DNA of 64,000 nt from Lolium rigidum (Eukaryota > Streptophyta > Magnoliopsida > Poales > Poaceae), in assembly GCF_022539505.1 (NCBI RefSeq), contig NC_061512.1:152007962-152071961 (forward strand). The letters are read 5' to 3'. A program made the position numbers and the translations under genes. The notes under the pieces are model-generated. The model ran no database searches and was not told the origin of the DNA. It worked only from the letters and a program-made list of their open reading frames with translations. Numbering within the stretch: the first letter of the stretch is position 1; every line of letters begins with the position of its first letter. Positions 9,749 to 20,378 of the stretch are shown in pieces.

Positions 9749-12240
9749 GTTACTAAGAAAGATCATTACCCTTTGCCTTTTATTGATCAAATGTTAGAAA
9801 GGTTATCTAAAAATACTCATTTTTGCTTTCTTGATGGTTATTCTGGATTTTCACAAATTGCTGTTAAAACTAAAGATCAAGAGAAAACCACTTTCACTTG
9901 TCCCTATGGAACTTATGCTTATAGGCGTATGCCTTTTGGTTTATGTAATGCCCCTGCTACTTTTCAAAGATGCATGTCTGCTATTTTTCATGGCTTTTGT
10001 GAGAGTATTGTAGAGGTATTCATGGATGATTTTTCTGTCTATGGGAATTCTTTTGATAGTTGTTTGCGAAACCTTGATAAAGTTTTGCAGAGATGTGAAG
10101 AAACTAACCTTGTTCTTAATTGGGAGAAATGCCACTTTATGGTTAATGAAGTAATTGTATTGGGACATAAAATTTCCGAGAGAGGTATCGAAGTTGATAG
10201 AGCTAAAGTTGAAGCAATTGAGAAGATGCCCTATCCAAGGGATGTTAAAGGTATTCGTAGTGTTCTTGGTCATGCTGGGTTTTATAGGAGATTTATTAAA
10301 GACGTCTCTAAGATTTCAAAACCTCTTACTAATCTTCTTCAAAAAGATGTACCTTTTGTTTTTGATGATGATTGTAAGGAAGCTTTTGAAACTCTAAAAA
10401 GAGCCTTAACAACTGCCCCTATAGTTGAACCTCCTGATTGGAACTTACCACTTGAAATTATGTGTGATGCTAGTGATTTTGCTGTAGGCGCTGTTCTTGG
10501 ACAGCGGATAGATAAGAAATTGAATGTTATTCATTATGCTAGTAAAACTCTTGATGCTGCTCAAAGAAATTATGCTACTACTGAAAAAGAATTGTTAGCT
10601 GTAGTATTTGCTTGTGATAAATTTAGATCTTATATCGTTGATTCAAAAGTTACAATTCATACTGATCATGCTGCAATTAGATACCTTATGACAAAGAAAG
10701 ATGCTAAGCCTAGGCTTATTAGATGGGTACTTCTTTTGCAAGAATTTGATTTACATATTGTAGATAGGAAAGGTGCTGATAATCCTTTTGCTGATAATTT
10801 GTCTAGATTGGAAAATATTGCTTATGATCCTGTTCCTGTTAATGATAGTTTTCCAAATGAACATTTGGCTGTAATAAAGGTGAGCTCGCGAGACAGTCCT
10901 TGGTATGCTGATTATGCTAACTTTATTGTTTCCAAGTACTTGCCTCTAACCTTTTTAGCTCAGCAAAGGAGGAAATTCTTTTATGACTTGAGGCATTATT
11001 TTTGGGATGACCCACACTTATATAAAGAAGGACTGGATGGTATTCTGCGAAGATGTGTTCCCGAATATGAACAACAAGAGATATTGAGTAAATGTCATGG
11101 TAGTGCTTATGGAGGACATCACGCCGGAGATAGAACCGCGCAAAAGGTTCTACAATCAGGTTTTTATTGGCCAACTCTCTTGAAAGATGCAAGGAAGTTT
11201 ATTTTATCTTGTGATGAATGTCAAAGGGTTGGTAATATCTCCAGGCGCAATGAAATGCCTATGAATTATACTCTTGTTATTGAACCGTTTGATTGTTGGG
11301 GATTTGACTTCATGGGACCTTTTCCCTCTTCAAAGGTAACACTCATATACTTGTTGCTGTTGATTATGTTACTAAATGGGTGGAAGCCATACCTACAAAA
11401 AGTGCCGATGGTGAGACCTCTTTAAGAATGCTTTTAGACATTATTTTTCCTAGATTTGGAGTTCCTAGATATATTATGACAGATGGAGGTTCTCATTTTA
11501 TTCATGGTGGTTTTAGAAAAACTCTTGCTAAATATGGTATTAATCATAGAATTGCTTCCGCTTATCATCCTCAAACTAGTGGGCAAGTAGAATTATCAAA
11601 TAGAGAAATTAAATCTATCTTGCAAAAGACTGTTAATAAAACTAGAAAGAGTTGGGCTAGTAAATTGAAGGAAGCACTATGGGCTTATAGAACTGCTTAT
11701 GAAAACCCCATGGGAATGTCACCTTATAAAATGGTTTATGGAAAAGCTTGTCATTTACCTTATAAAATGGTTTATGGAAAAGCTTATTGGGCTGTTAGAG
11801 AACTGAACAAAGATCCTAAACTAGCCGGTGATAAGAGGTTGTTGCAATTAAGTTCTCTAGATGAATGGAGAAGTGAAGCTTATGAAAATGCTAAACTCTT
11901 TAAAGAGAAAGTTAATAAATGGCATGATAGAAGGATTATCAAAAGAGAGTTTAATATTGGGGATAAAGTCCTATTGTATCGGTCTCGTCTCAGATTCTTT
12001 GCAGGGAAATTACTCTCGAAATGGGAAGGACCATATGTTGTTGAGGAGGTGTATCGTTCAGGAGCAATTAAAATTAGTTCTCTCCAAGGCAATGCCACGC
12101 AAGTGGTGAATGGACAAAGACTCAAGCATTATATCTCGTGTGATTCTTATAATGTTGATGTTGATGTTATTCGAGTGGAAACACCGGAGGCCTTCATCAA
12201 AGGTCAAATTGACAATCCGCCAGAACTCGACTTTGAATAG
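9749..12240 (+). pseudogene. pol: A2 pol, split by A1 and frameshifted
   Basis: It encodes RT from the KKDHYPLPF motif onward (FMDDF retained), RNase H and integrase, and is very close to A1 pol. The apparent start inside the A1 LTR is an artefact. A one-base deletion near 11332, compared with A1, moves the rest of integrase into another frame (from about 11380). The integrase core glutamate region and the C-terminus are then open to the stop at 12240. At 11757-11785 a block duplicated from just upstream replaces the sequence present in A1. It is non-functional as it stands. Confidence 0.9.
11721..11785 (+). repeat. 29-bp direct duplication inside A2 integrase
   Basis: Positions 11721-11749 recur at 11757-11785 with a 7-bp gap. 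In A1 the second position holds unrelated sequence of nearly the same length, so the duplication replaced it rather than being added. The reading frame stays open. Confidence 0.88.
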
Positions 12241-12366
12241 GTAACAATACAGGTAATAAAAAGTTCGTGATTTACTTTCCGAACAATGTTTTTGCTGTTT
12301 TTGGGAAATATGAAAAATTACGAGATCGAAACGGAGTGGAGGAGGCGCACGAGGAGGTGCCCCCAC

Positions 12367-12485
12367 AGGCCGGCGCGGGCCCCAGCCTAGCCGCGCCGCC
12401 CTATGAGGACACCGCCTCGTTGTCCCTCTCCGACTCTGGTTCGACCTGGTACTTTCCGTTTGTTGCGAAAATTCCTGCTATATAA
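12367..12485 (+). promoter_or_regulatory. A2 LTR-like promoter block before the post-pol ORF
   Basis: It lies 127 bp after the pol stop. A GC-rich inverted repeat (12367-12404) is followed by TATATAA (12479-12485), 93 bp before the ORF start. Just after the hairpin the sequence runs CCTATGAGGACACCGCCTCG, close to the corresponding part of the Z LTR (CCTATGGTGACGCCGCCTCG). An internal promoter derived from an LTR U3 region would fit; activity is inferred. Confidence 0.55.
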
Positions 12486-12577
12486 TCCCCCGGACCCCTG
12501 GAGGTCCGTATATCGTTTTCTCGACGTGTTTTGTTTTGAGCTGTTTCTGCCAGGATCTGTCTTTGATCTAGAGCACC

Positions 12578-13033
12578 ATGGCCTCCGACAACAAGGGCAA
12601 AGGGCCTTCGAAGGAAGAAGTGAAAAGGGTGTCGTCAAAACAAGAGCAACAAGCTGTTGGGAGTAAGCAAATCTTGGTGGGATCAGTTGACACTCGACGT
12701 TCTTTCTCTCATAACTTGCAGGGACCCTTACCACCTGCTCTTGGCCTCGACTCTTTCCCTGTGCTGGAAGAAGCTCTACGGACTACTGATGAGTTTTGTG
12801 GTCAATATCGGGCACTAAGAAGAGAAGTGGAGATACTCCAGGAGGAGAATTACCGACTCCGTAGAATGCTGGAATATTACTCGATACCCATCACAAGGTC
12901 GCCACCGCCAACTTCAGATAACAATGAATCTCTTCGAGTCTTAGTGCAGAATTGCCAAGCTGAGAAGCTGAAGCTGAAGGAGATCTGTAAGAAGCGCGGG
13001 GGGAATTCATCACCACCATCGCCAAAGGAGTAA
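12578..13033 (+). CDS. A2 post-pol ORF, coiled-coil protein of unknown function
   Basis: It encodes 151 residues, MASDNKGKG to GNSSPPSPKE. The N-terminus is basic and polar. Residues about 75-105 (REVEILQEENYRLRRML) have leucine and charge spacing typical of a coiled coil. The upstream leader (including GAGCTGTTTCTGCCAGGAT) and the C-terminal ten residues match A1, but the core does not resemble the A1 core. No transmembrane helix is seen. Its role is unknown; being open while pol is broken could simply reflect short length. Confidence 0.68.
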   Translation: MASDNKGKGPSKEEVKRVSSKQEQQAVGSKQILVGSVDTRRSFSHNLQGPLPPALGLDSFPVLEEALRTTDEFCGQYRALRREVEILQEENYRLRRMLEYYSIPITRSPPPTSDNNESLRVLVQNCQAEKLKLKEICKKRGGNSSPPSPKE

Positions 13034-14799
13034 TTCATCATCGGTATTGGCATCCCCTTGGTTTGTTCCAAGCTTGGGGGAATGCCGCGGTATCACATCA
13101 TCACTACCTTTTACTTTTTTACTATCAAGTAGTGTCATATCATGAGTAGGGAAGTTATCATATAAGATGGGTTGCAGTATGGAAGTATCTCTCCTTTAGT
13201 TTGTCTATGTATCCCTTGGTGTCAGTTATCATTATGAAATATTAATGAGAAGTCTTATCATTTACATATTGCACACCTTATTTTAGTTTGCAATTTCTAT
13301 TATATGATTGATCTTGATTTTAGTATTGGTACCACTTTGGGAGCATTGAGTAAATCTATTTGGTTTTGGCAAACTTAGCATTGGTCAATAGCAACAACAC
13401 CTTGAGGCTTAAGTAAAAAGAGAAATACATAAAGTTGTTTCATTGTCTTCCTTTCTTGTTAGCTCATAGCTTATTATTCTGAAGTTAAAATTGTTTGTGC
13501 TTACAAGAAAGATGCATGATTATGTCTATCACATGTATATGTGCTTGTTTCCCTCAACTCTTATGCTTGCTAATTAACCTTGCTAGCCAAAGACTTGTAC
13601 TGAGAGTGAATGCTTCTCGTGCATCCAAACCTGAACCCGAACCTATGCCATTTGTGTCCACCATATCTACCTACTGCATGGTATTTCCTGCCATTCCAAG
13701 TAAATACTTCATGTGCTACCTTTAAACAATTCAAAATTTATTACTTCTTATTTGTGTCAATGTTTTATAGCTCATGAGGAAGTATGTGGTGTTTTATCTT
13801 TCAGTCTTGTTAGGCAGCCTCCACTAATGGACTAGTGGCTTCATCCACTTATCCTATAATTTTGCAATAAGAGCTGGCAACGGGGTTCCCAGCCCCAATT
13901 AATCAACTTTCATTAATAATTCTCTTCACATGTTTTGCCCTGATTCATCAGTAAGCAACTTAATTTTGAAATAGACACTCCTCAATGGTATGAGATTGTT
14001 GGAAGGCACCCGAGGATTCGGTTATCCATGGCTTGTGTAAGCAAAGGTTGGGGGGAGTGTCATCCTTAAATAAACTAAAGTACATGTGTAAACAAAAGAG
14101 AAGAGGGATGATCTACCTTGCTGGTAGAGATAACGTCCTTCATGGCAGCCGCTCTTTGGAGGTCTGTTTGGCAAGGGGGTTAGAGTACCCGCTACCATTC
14201 GTTGACAACAACAAACACCTCTCGAAATATTACTTTTATTCTCTTTATGTGATTTCAAAATTGAAAAAGCTCTAGCACATGATTTAATCCCTGCTTCCCT
14301 CTGCGAAGGGCCTGTCTTTTACTTTATGTTGAGTCAGTAAACCTATTTCCATCCATCTCAAGCAAGCATTTGAGTTGTTGTGATCAAACCATTATATTGT
14401 GATTTATTTCATCATGTCTTTTATTCTTCCTTGTTTAGTACAAGTTTTACCTGAATGAATATAGCTTTGCAAGTTATCAATGATCATTATGATTGAGTAT
14501 GCAAGATGAGCCACATAAGCTTTAATATGAGAGCGCTGCTCATAGATAAGTATAATCTGTTAACTGTTCTCTGACCAAGAACAAAGTTTGCCATCACCAA
14601 CTATGATTTCTTATGCACCTTTATTTGTGATCACCTTATACTTGTTTCAAGTTGAGTTATATGAGGAAGTTGTTTACTAGAATGTCTTGTGTGAATGAAT
14701 ATGATGCTTCTTGTCCGTATTTGATTTATCGACTCTTCACTCCATAAACATGTGGTCCCGTTTACCGAGTTCAGTTTCGCTTGGGGACAAGCGAGGTCT
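13034..14799 (+). other. A2 3' noncoding region with internal polypurine-like motif
   Basis: It aligns with the A1 3' region (809-2568, inverted). An internal AAGCTTGGGGG motif at 13070-13080 follows the post-pol ORF by 37 bp and resembles the true tract at 14800-14813. Short frames at 14033-14275 (sense) and 14022-14258 (antisense) are matched in A1. No convincing gene. Confidence 0.7.
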
Positions 14800-14813
14800 A
14801 AGCTTGGGGGGAG
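14800..14813 (+). promoter_or_regulatory. A2 polypurine tract
   Basis: AAGCTTGGGGGGAG lies one base before the 3' LTR start and is identical to the A1 tract. Confidence 0.87.
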
Positions 14814-14814
14814 T

Positions 14815-16327
14815 TGATACGTCCAATTTGCATCACTATTTTATATCATAATTTGCTGTTATTCATTGATATATTTCATATTTGGAGATGATACTTACAT
14901 TATTTCATCTATTTTGCATGTTTCATGATTATTGGAGGATCGTGCACCGGAGCCAGGATTCTGCTGGAAAAAGCATCGTCAGAACGCAATATTTCGGAAG
15001 ATCAACAATTGACGGGAATTACACGAAAAATCCTATTTTTCCAGATGGCGAAGGGAGCCAGAAGGGGGAGCTGAGGAGGGCCACCATGGGCCCCCCTCAC
15101 AGGCTGGCGCGGGCCCTGCCCTGGCCGCGCCGCACTGTGAGGAGGGGGGCCCACAGCCCCTCTCGCCTCCTTTTCTTCGCGTATGCCTTCGTCCCGAAAA
15201 CCTAAGCCAGAGGGGTACGTCGCGAAGAGTCACAGCCCGCCTCGCGGGGCGGAGAACACCAGAGAGAAAAGAGCTCTCCGGCAGGCTGAGATCTGCCGGG
15301 GAAATTCCCTCCCGGAGGGGGAAATCGACGCCATCGACACCGTCATCGAGCTGGACATCATCTCCATCACCATCACCATCATCTTCATCATCATCACCGC
15401 CATCTCCACCGCTGCACCTCGTCACCGCTGTAACAATTTGGGTTTGATCTTCATTGTTTGATAGGGGAAACTCTCCCGGTGTTGATTTCTACTTGTTATT
15501 GATGCTATTGAGTGAAACCGTTGAACCAAGGTTTATGTTCAGATTGTTATTCATCATCATATCACCTCTGATCATGTTCCATATGATGTCTCGTGAGTAG
15601 TTCGTTTAGTTCTTGAGGACATGGGTGAAGTCTAAATGTTAGTAGTGAAGTATGGTTGAGTAATATTCAATGTTATGATATTTAAGTTGTGGTGTTATTC
15701 TTCTAGTGGTGTCGTGTGAACGTCGACTACACGACACTTCACCTTTATGGGCCTAGGGGAATGCATCTTGTACTCGTTTGCCAATTGTGGGGTTGCCGGA
15801 GTGACATAAACCCGAGCCCCCGTTGGTATATCGATGCGGGAGGGATAGCGAGGATCTCGGAGTTTAAGGCTGTGGTTAGATTTATCTTAATTACTTTCTT
15901 GTAGTTGCGGATGCTTGCAAGGGGTATAATCACAAGTATGTATTAGTCCTAGGAAGGGCGGTACATTAGCATAGGTTCACCCACACAACACTTATCAAAA
16001 CAATGAAGATTCATTAGCCGTATGTAGCGAAAGCACTAGACTAAAATTCCGTGTGTCCTCGAGAATGTTTGGTCATTATAAGTAAACAAACCGGCTTGTC
16101 CTTTGTGCTAAAAAGGATTGGGCTACTCGCTGCAATTGTTACTCTCGCACTTTACTTACTCGTACTTTATTCATCTGTTACATCAAAACCCCCGAATACT
16201 TGTCTGTGAGCATTTACAGTGAATCCTTCATCGAAACTGCTTGTCAACACCTTCTGCTCCTCGTTGGGATCGTCATTCTTACTTATCGAAGATACTGCGA
16301 TACACCCCCTATACTTGTGGGTCATCA
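14815..16327 (+). repeat. A2 3' LTR
   Basis: 1513 bp, beginning TGATACGTCCAATTTGCATC and ending TTGTGGGTCATCA. The GC hairpin is at 15096-15141, 281 bp in, and a GAT/ATC-rich microsatellite-like tract at about 15345-15415. No clear TATA box was found after the hairpin in this LTR. Confidence 0.93.
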
Positions 16328-16947
16328 GTCTATTATGCACTCTAGAGGTTACTTTAATATGAACTCCGGATTCACTCTCCACGGTGTGACGGTGATAGTG
16401 TGCGCATCGTGTGTGATTCCTTTATGACGTTGTGGAGCTTGTTTACTCCGGCTTGAGGGTGCTCTTGTAGCCCTACACAATGAATGGTGTTTGTTATCCA
16501 ACAAGAGAGTGTTTAAGAGTAGCATTTTTTTATTAAATTATGTGATCATTGTTGAGAGTGTCCACTAGTGAAAGTATGATCCCTAGGCCTTGTTTCTAAG
16601 TATTAAAACACCGTTTCCAACAAGTTCTGCTACATGTTCGCTTGCTGCCATTTTTATTTCAGATTGCAATTACTACTTATAATCATCCATATTACTTGTA
16701 TTTCACTATCTCTTCGCCGAACTAGTGCACCTATACATCTGACAAGTGTATTAGGTGTGTTGCGGACACAAGAGACTTCTTGTATCTTAATTGCAGGGTT
16801 GCTTGAGAGGGATATCTCTGACCTCTACCTCCCTGAGTTCGATAAACCTTGGGTGATCCACTTAACGGAAACTTGCTGCTGTTCTACAAACCTCTGCTCT
16901 TGGAGGTCCAACACTGTCTACAAGAATAGAAGCACACGTAGACATCA
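16328..16947 (+). repeat. Y2: 3' end of an older LTR related to the Y LTR
   Basis: It matches the last part of the Y LTR (about 41470-42503) with many differences, including the shared block CTATCTCTTCGCCGAACTAG and the terminal ACATCA. A2 is inserted in it, so the left part of this LTR lies outside the window. No internal region of the same element is recognised after it. Confidence 0.8.
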
Positions 16948-17529
16948 AGCATCGAGGAAATAGGATTATGGTTTATAAATAGCACGCCGGTCCTAGTTAT
17001 TTCATGTCATAAAAACTAGTTAAAAATAATGTCCAGCGGGTTACGAAACTGCGAGCATTTAAAGATTAGAGACGATGCCATTGGACTAATATTATATTGT
17101 TGTTAGAAAAATATGATCTACTTCAATTTAGGTCACTCATGTTGAGTATATTACACGCTTGGGATGATTTGATCAAGTCATACATATCAGAAATAACTTC
17201 TTTGCAGTGTATGTCGGTATCCTCGCGGTGGTCGGATCGATCTGTAGGCGACTCGATCAAAGTTGTTGTCGATCCAATCTCGATCATCATTGACGGTAGC
17301 AGAGGTAATCATCAACGCGGCGTGAACTTGTGAGGCCGCACAGTAAGGCGGCCCTAGGACAGTCTCAGCGTCGAGCATTGTAGGTGAGGTTCCTATTGAT
17401 TTTGATAGGGCTATATTCGTTCAGTTTTTATTTTGGCATAGAGCATCAGCTTATCCACTTTTTGATTTTGTCCTGTGATTTAAAGGATATGGATTGAAAG
17501 TTCGAAACTAGATAACTCAGGCGACAAAG
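16948..17529. other. Unassigned sequence
   Basis: No gene, LTR or known repeat recognised. It may be the 5' part of the decayed CACTA element that follows, but no CACTA terminal repeat was found. Confidence 0.4.
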
Positions 17530-17831
17530 TTTACAGGACCATACATGCAAGGTGTTAAGGATTTCATGAACTTATTGAGACAGCGGGTGAACGAAGATGA
17601 ATCAATATTGTGCCCATGTACTCGATGCCATAATGTCATACGACAAGATCAAAAAGAAGTTTTAGCTCACCTAAATTACTATGGTATGTGCTAGACCTAT
17701 ACTAAGTGGGTATATCATGGGGAGGCATTCAGTGATGACGAGTAGTGGCGACCACAGTTTGTATGATAGTGACGGAGAAGAAGGATTTGAGGATGGAAAT
17801 GATAATAATTATGATGATAACGCATCAAGTA
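17530..17831 (+). pseudogene. CACTA (En/Spm) transposase remnant, N-terminal part
   Basis: The frame from about 17530 shows the transposase-associated domain of plant CACTA TNP2-type proteins: GVKDFMNLL, then the zinc-binding-like CPCTRCHN, then VLAHLNYYGM and KWVYHGEAF. In-frame TAG stops interrupt it after YYGMC and again after FSDDE, so it is dead. An acidic stretch follows up to the AAGTA duplication at 17827-17831. The same protein region resumes after the solo LTR. Confidence 0.78.
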
Positions 17832-19509
17832 TGTGTTGAAGATATGCCAGAGAGGCATTAATAAAGTAGTTATTTTTATATCTTAGTGTTCATGATAAAT
17901 GTTTACACCCCATGCTATAATTGTATTAACCGGAAACATTAATACATCTGTGTTGTGTAAACAACCAAAGTCCTAGTAAGCCTCTCGTTTGACTAGCTTG
18001 TTGATTAATAACAAAGTCATATCATTAGGTGAATGATGTGATGGACACACACACATAGTAAGCATAGCATAAGATCAAGTCATTAAGTTCAACTTGCTAT
18101 AAGCTTTCGATACATAGTAACCTAGTCCTTCGATCATGAGATCATGTAAATCACTTACACCGGATGGATACTTTGATTACATCAAACGCCACTGCGTAAA
18201 TGGGTGGTTATAAAGATGGGATTGAGTATTCGGAAAGTATGAGTTGAGGCATATGGATCAAGAGTGGGATTTGTCCATACTAACGACGGATAGATATACT
18301 CTGGGCCCTCTCGGTGGAATGTCGTCTAACTAGCTTGCAAGCATGTGACGAGGTCACAAGAGATGACATGCTACGGTACGAGTAAAGAGTACTTGTCGTA
18401 GCGAGGTTGAACTAGGTATGGAGATACCGATGATCAAACCTCGGACAAGTAAAGTATCGCGCGACAAAGGGAATCGATATCGTATATTAATGGTTCAATC
18501 AATCACTAAGTTATCGCTGAATGTGTGGGAGCCATTATGGATCTCCAGGTCCCGTTATTGGTTATTGATCGGAGAAGAGTCTCGATCATGTCCGCATAGT
18601 TCACGAACCGTAGGGTGACACGCTTAAGGTTCGATGTCGTATAAGTAGATTTGGAATATGAGATGGAGACCGAATGTTTTTCGGAGTCTCGGATGGGATC
18701 CAGGACATCACGAGGAGGTCCGGAATGGTCCTGAGAATAAGATTCATATAAGGGAAGTTAATTTCTAGGGTTCGGAAAAGTTCGGGATATTTCCGGTGAA
18801 AGACCGAGAAGGTTCTAGAAGGTTCCGGAGGGTCCACCAATGGGCCCACGACCCTGGGAGGGGCCACTTGAGCCGAGGGGGTGCTGCCTTTCCCTAATGG
18901 GTCAGGCGCACCAAGCCCTCAAGGCCCAAGTCGGCCACACCCCTAGGGTTTAGGGGAAACCCTAAAATTGGAAGGCTTGGGGGAAGGAAAGTTCCCCCCT
19001 CCCCCTTGCGCCGGCCCTAGATGGGTTTGGACGTGGGGGGCCACCCCAACCGACCCTCCCCACTATATAATGAGGGGAGGGGTGGCCGGCCAAGGCTCCC
19101 ATAAGAAACCCTAGCCGCCACCTCTCCTCCCTCCTCTTTCCCCCTGCTTCGGCTTAGGCGAAGCCCTGCAGGGATTCTCCTCCACCACCACCACGCCGCC
19201 GTCGTGTTGCTGGGATTCCGAGAAGATCAGCACACCTCCGATGCCCTCTGGAACGGGGAGAGGAAGGACTTCATCGACACCGTACGTGCGATCGAGTACA
19301 GAAGTGCTGCTGGATTGCAGCATTGGAACGATCGTCTACATCAACCACGAGATCTAATCTCGTTAAGGCTTTGGATCTTCGAGGGTTAGTCTCTCATCTC
19401 TCCCGTTGCTTTGATCTTCATAGATTAGATCTTGGCTTTTCCTAGATTGAATCTTGGTTTTGTTCTTCTTCACGGTAGAATTTTTTTGTTTTCTATGCAA
19501 CAAACCCAT
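17832..19509 (+). repeat. Solo LTR, Angela/BARE-like Copia
   Basis: It starts TGTGTTGAAGATATGCC and ends TATGCAACAAACCCAT, close to the LTR ends of Triticeae Angela/BARE/WIS elements. It is flanked by AAGTA on both sides (17827-17831 and 19510-19514). No primer site, gag, pol or second LTR is present, so it is a product of LTR-LTR recombination. A TATA box (TATATAATG) lies at 19064-19072. The right terminus is not a clean CA. Confidence 0.85.
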
Positions 19510-19684
19510 AAGTATGTTTATTATTTGGAGAAGTCTGGTAACAAAAGTGGTAGCTAGTGTGCCAAATTTGTATGTAAAGCTGCTTGAAAAAGCAAAGAGA
19601 GAGCTGCATGAGGGATGCAATACTTACAAAAGGTTGGCGTTCATTATGAAGCGGCTATATGTGAAAACATGCAGATTTTTTTGA
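19510..19684 (+). pseudogene. CACTA transposase remnant, continuation after the solo LTR
   Basis: After the AAGTA copy the frame continues with KLLEKAKRELHEGC and YKRLAFIMKRLY, matching the TNP2 segment that normally follows the acidic region. It ends at a stop after CRFF (19682-19684). Removing the solo LTR and one AAGTA leaves one continuous frame across the site. The catalytic core is absent. Confidence 0.72.
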
Positions 19685-20299
19685 AGGCTTCTAAACTTTT
19701 TACGGTTCGCGTCGTTATACGGGATCTGATCTACACCTGGAACCAAAAAAATGATCTGCTAGAGTTCCTCTAAAAAGTGCCACGCTTTGGGCATGGCACC
19801 GGGTTTTCGTTCAAAATTACACCCCCTCCTACAAAATATAAGTGTATTTTACAAAAAATAATTGCACGAGATTATCCTTACTGTATACGAAAGAGTATAA
19901 CGGCGCTCATGTTGTGTTGTGGGCTTCCAATCTAATCTCGCATGTTACGACAGTGTGGACTATTGGTAGCGGACCCTGTTAGGACTCGCTTCCACTAACT
20001 TACAAGTGGCGTGCGGGCATAGACGTCCTCTTACAGTAAATTATACTAGCAGCGAGCCCTCACATGGTTCGCTACCAATACGTTGACTTAAGTAGTGAAA
20101 GGACGCGCGGCACGACGGTAGTTCCCACTGCACTCTCATCCCCAGTTTCGAACCCGCGCAAGTGCCACCATGAATTTGGAAATTGAACAGCTTTCCAAGA
20201 ATAGAGAAAAATGATATTTTATTGATATACACACATATTACAATGTTGTTACAACGTTCAACATAAATACAACTATACAATAAAAAATTACAAGAAATT
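19685..20299. other. Unassigned sequence left of the LINE
   Basis: No gene recognised. The last 150 bp is AT-rich and resembles a transcript 3' end read on the minus strand. It becomes contiguous with 25696 onward once the LINE is removed. Confidence 0.4.
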
Positions 20300-20335
20300 A
20301 AATGAAAACAGAAAATGGTGATATCTCCACCGATG

Positions 20336-20374
20336 CACATCCTGCTACTATTTTTTCTAAGGACACCAAATCCT
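20336..20374 (+). repeat. 39-bp inverted match between LINE 5' end and its 3' flank
   Basis: This segment is the reverse complement of 25879-25917 with two mismatches. The partner lies outside the LINE, 184 bp past its right target duplication. Confidence 0.88.
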
Positions 20375-20378
20375 GGAG

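Larger units (their letters stand above)
9749..16327 (+). mobile_element. A2: Athila-lineage retrotransposon, right-hand part
   Basis: This is the plus-strand counterpart of A1, starting abruptly in RT and running through RNase H, integrase, a post-pol ORF, a 3' region, a polypurine tract and a 3' LTR. The missing left part should lie left of the window, beyond A1. Its LTR ends in ATCA at 16327, inside the older LTR remnant Y2, with GTCTA as the likely target duplication on this side. Confidence 0.9.

Noticed and set aside
19780..19830. CACTA terminal repeat near the GGCACCGGG stretch
   Set aside because: No CACTACAAGAAA-like terminus and no 3-bp duplication could be seen, so the CACTA element ends stay undefined.
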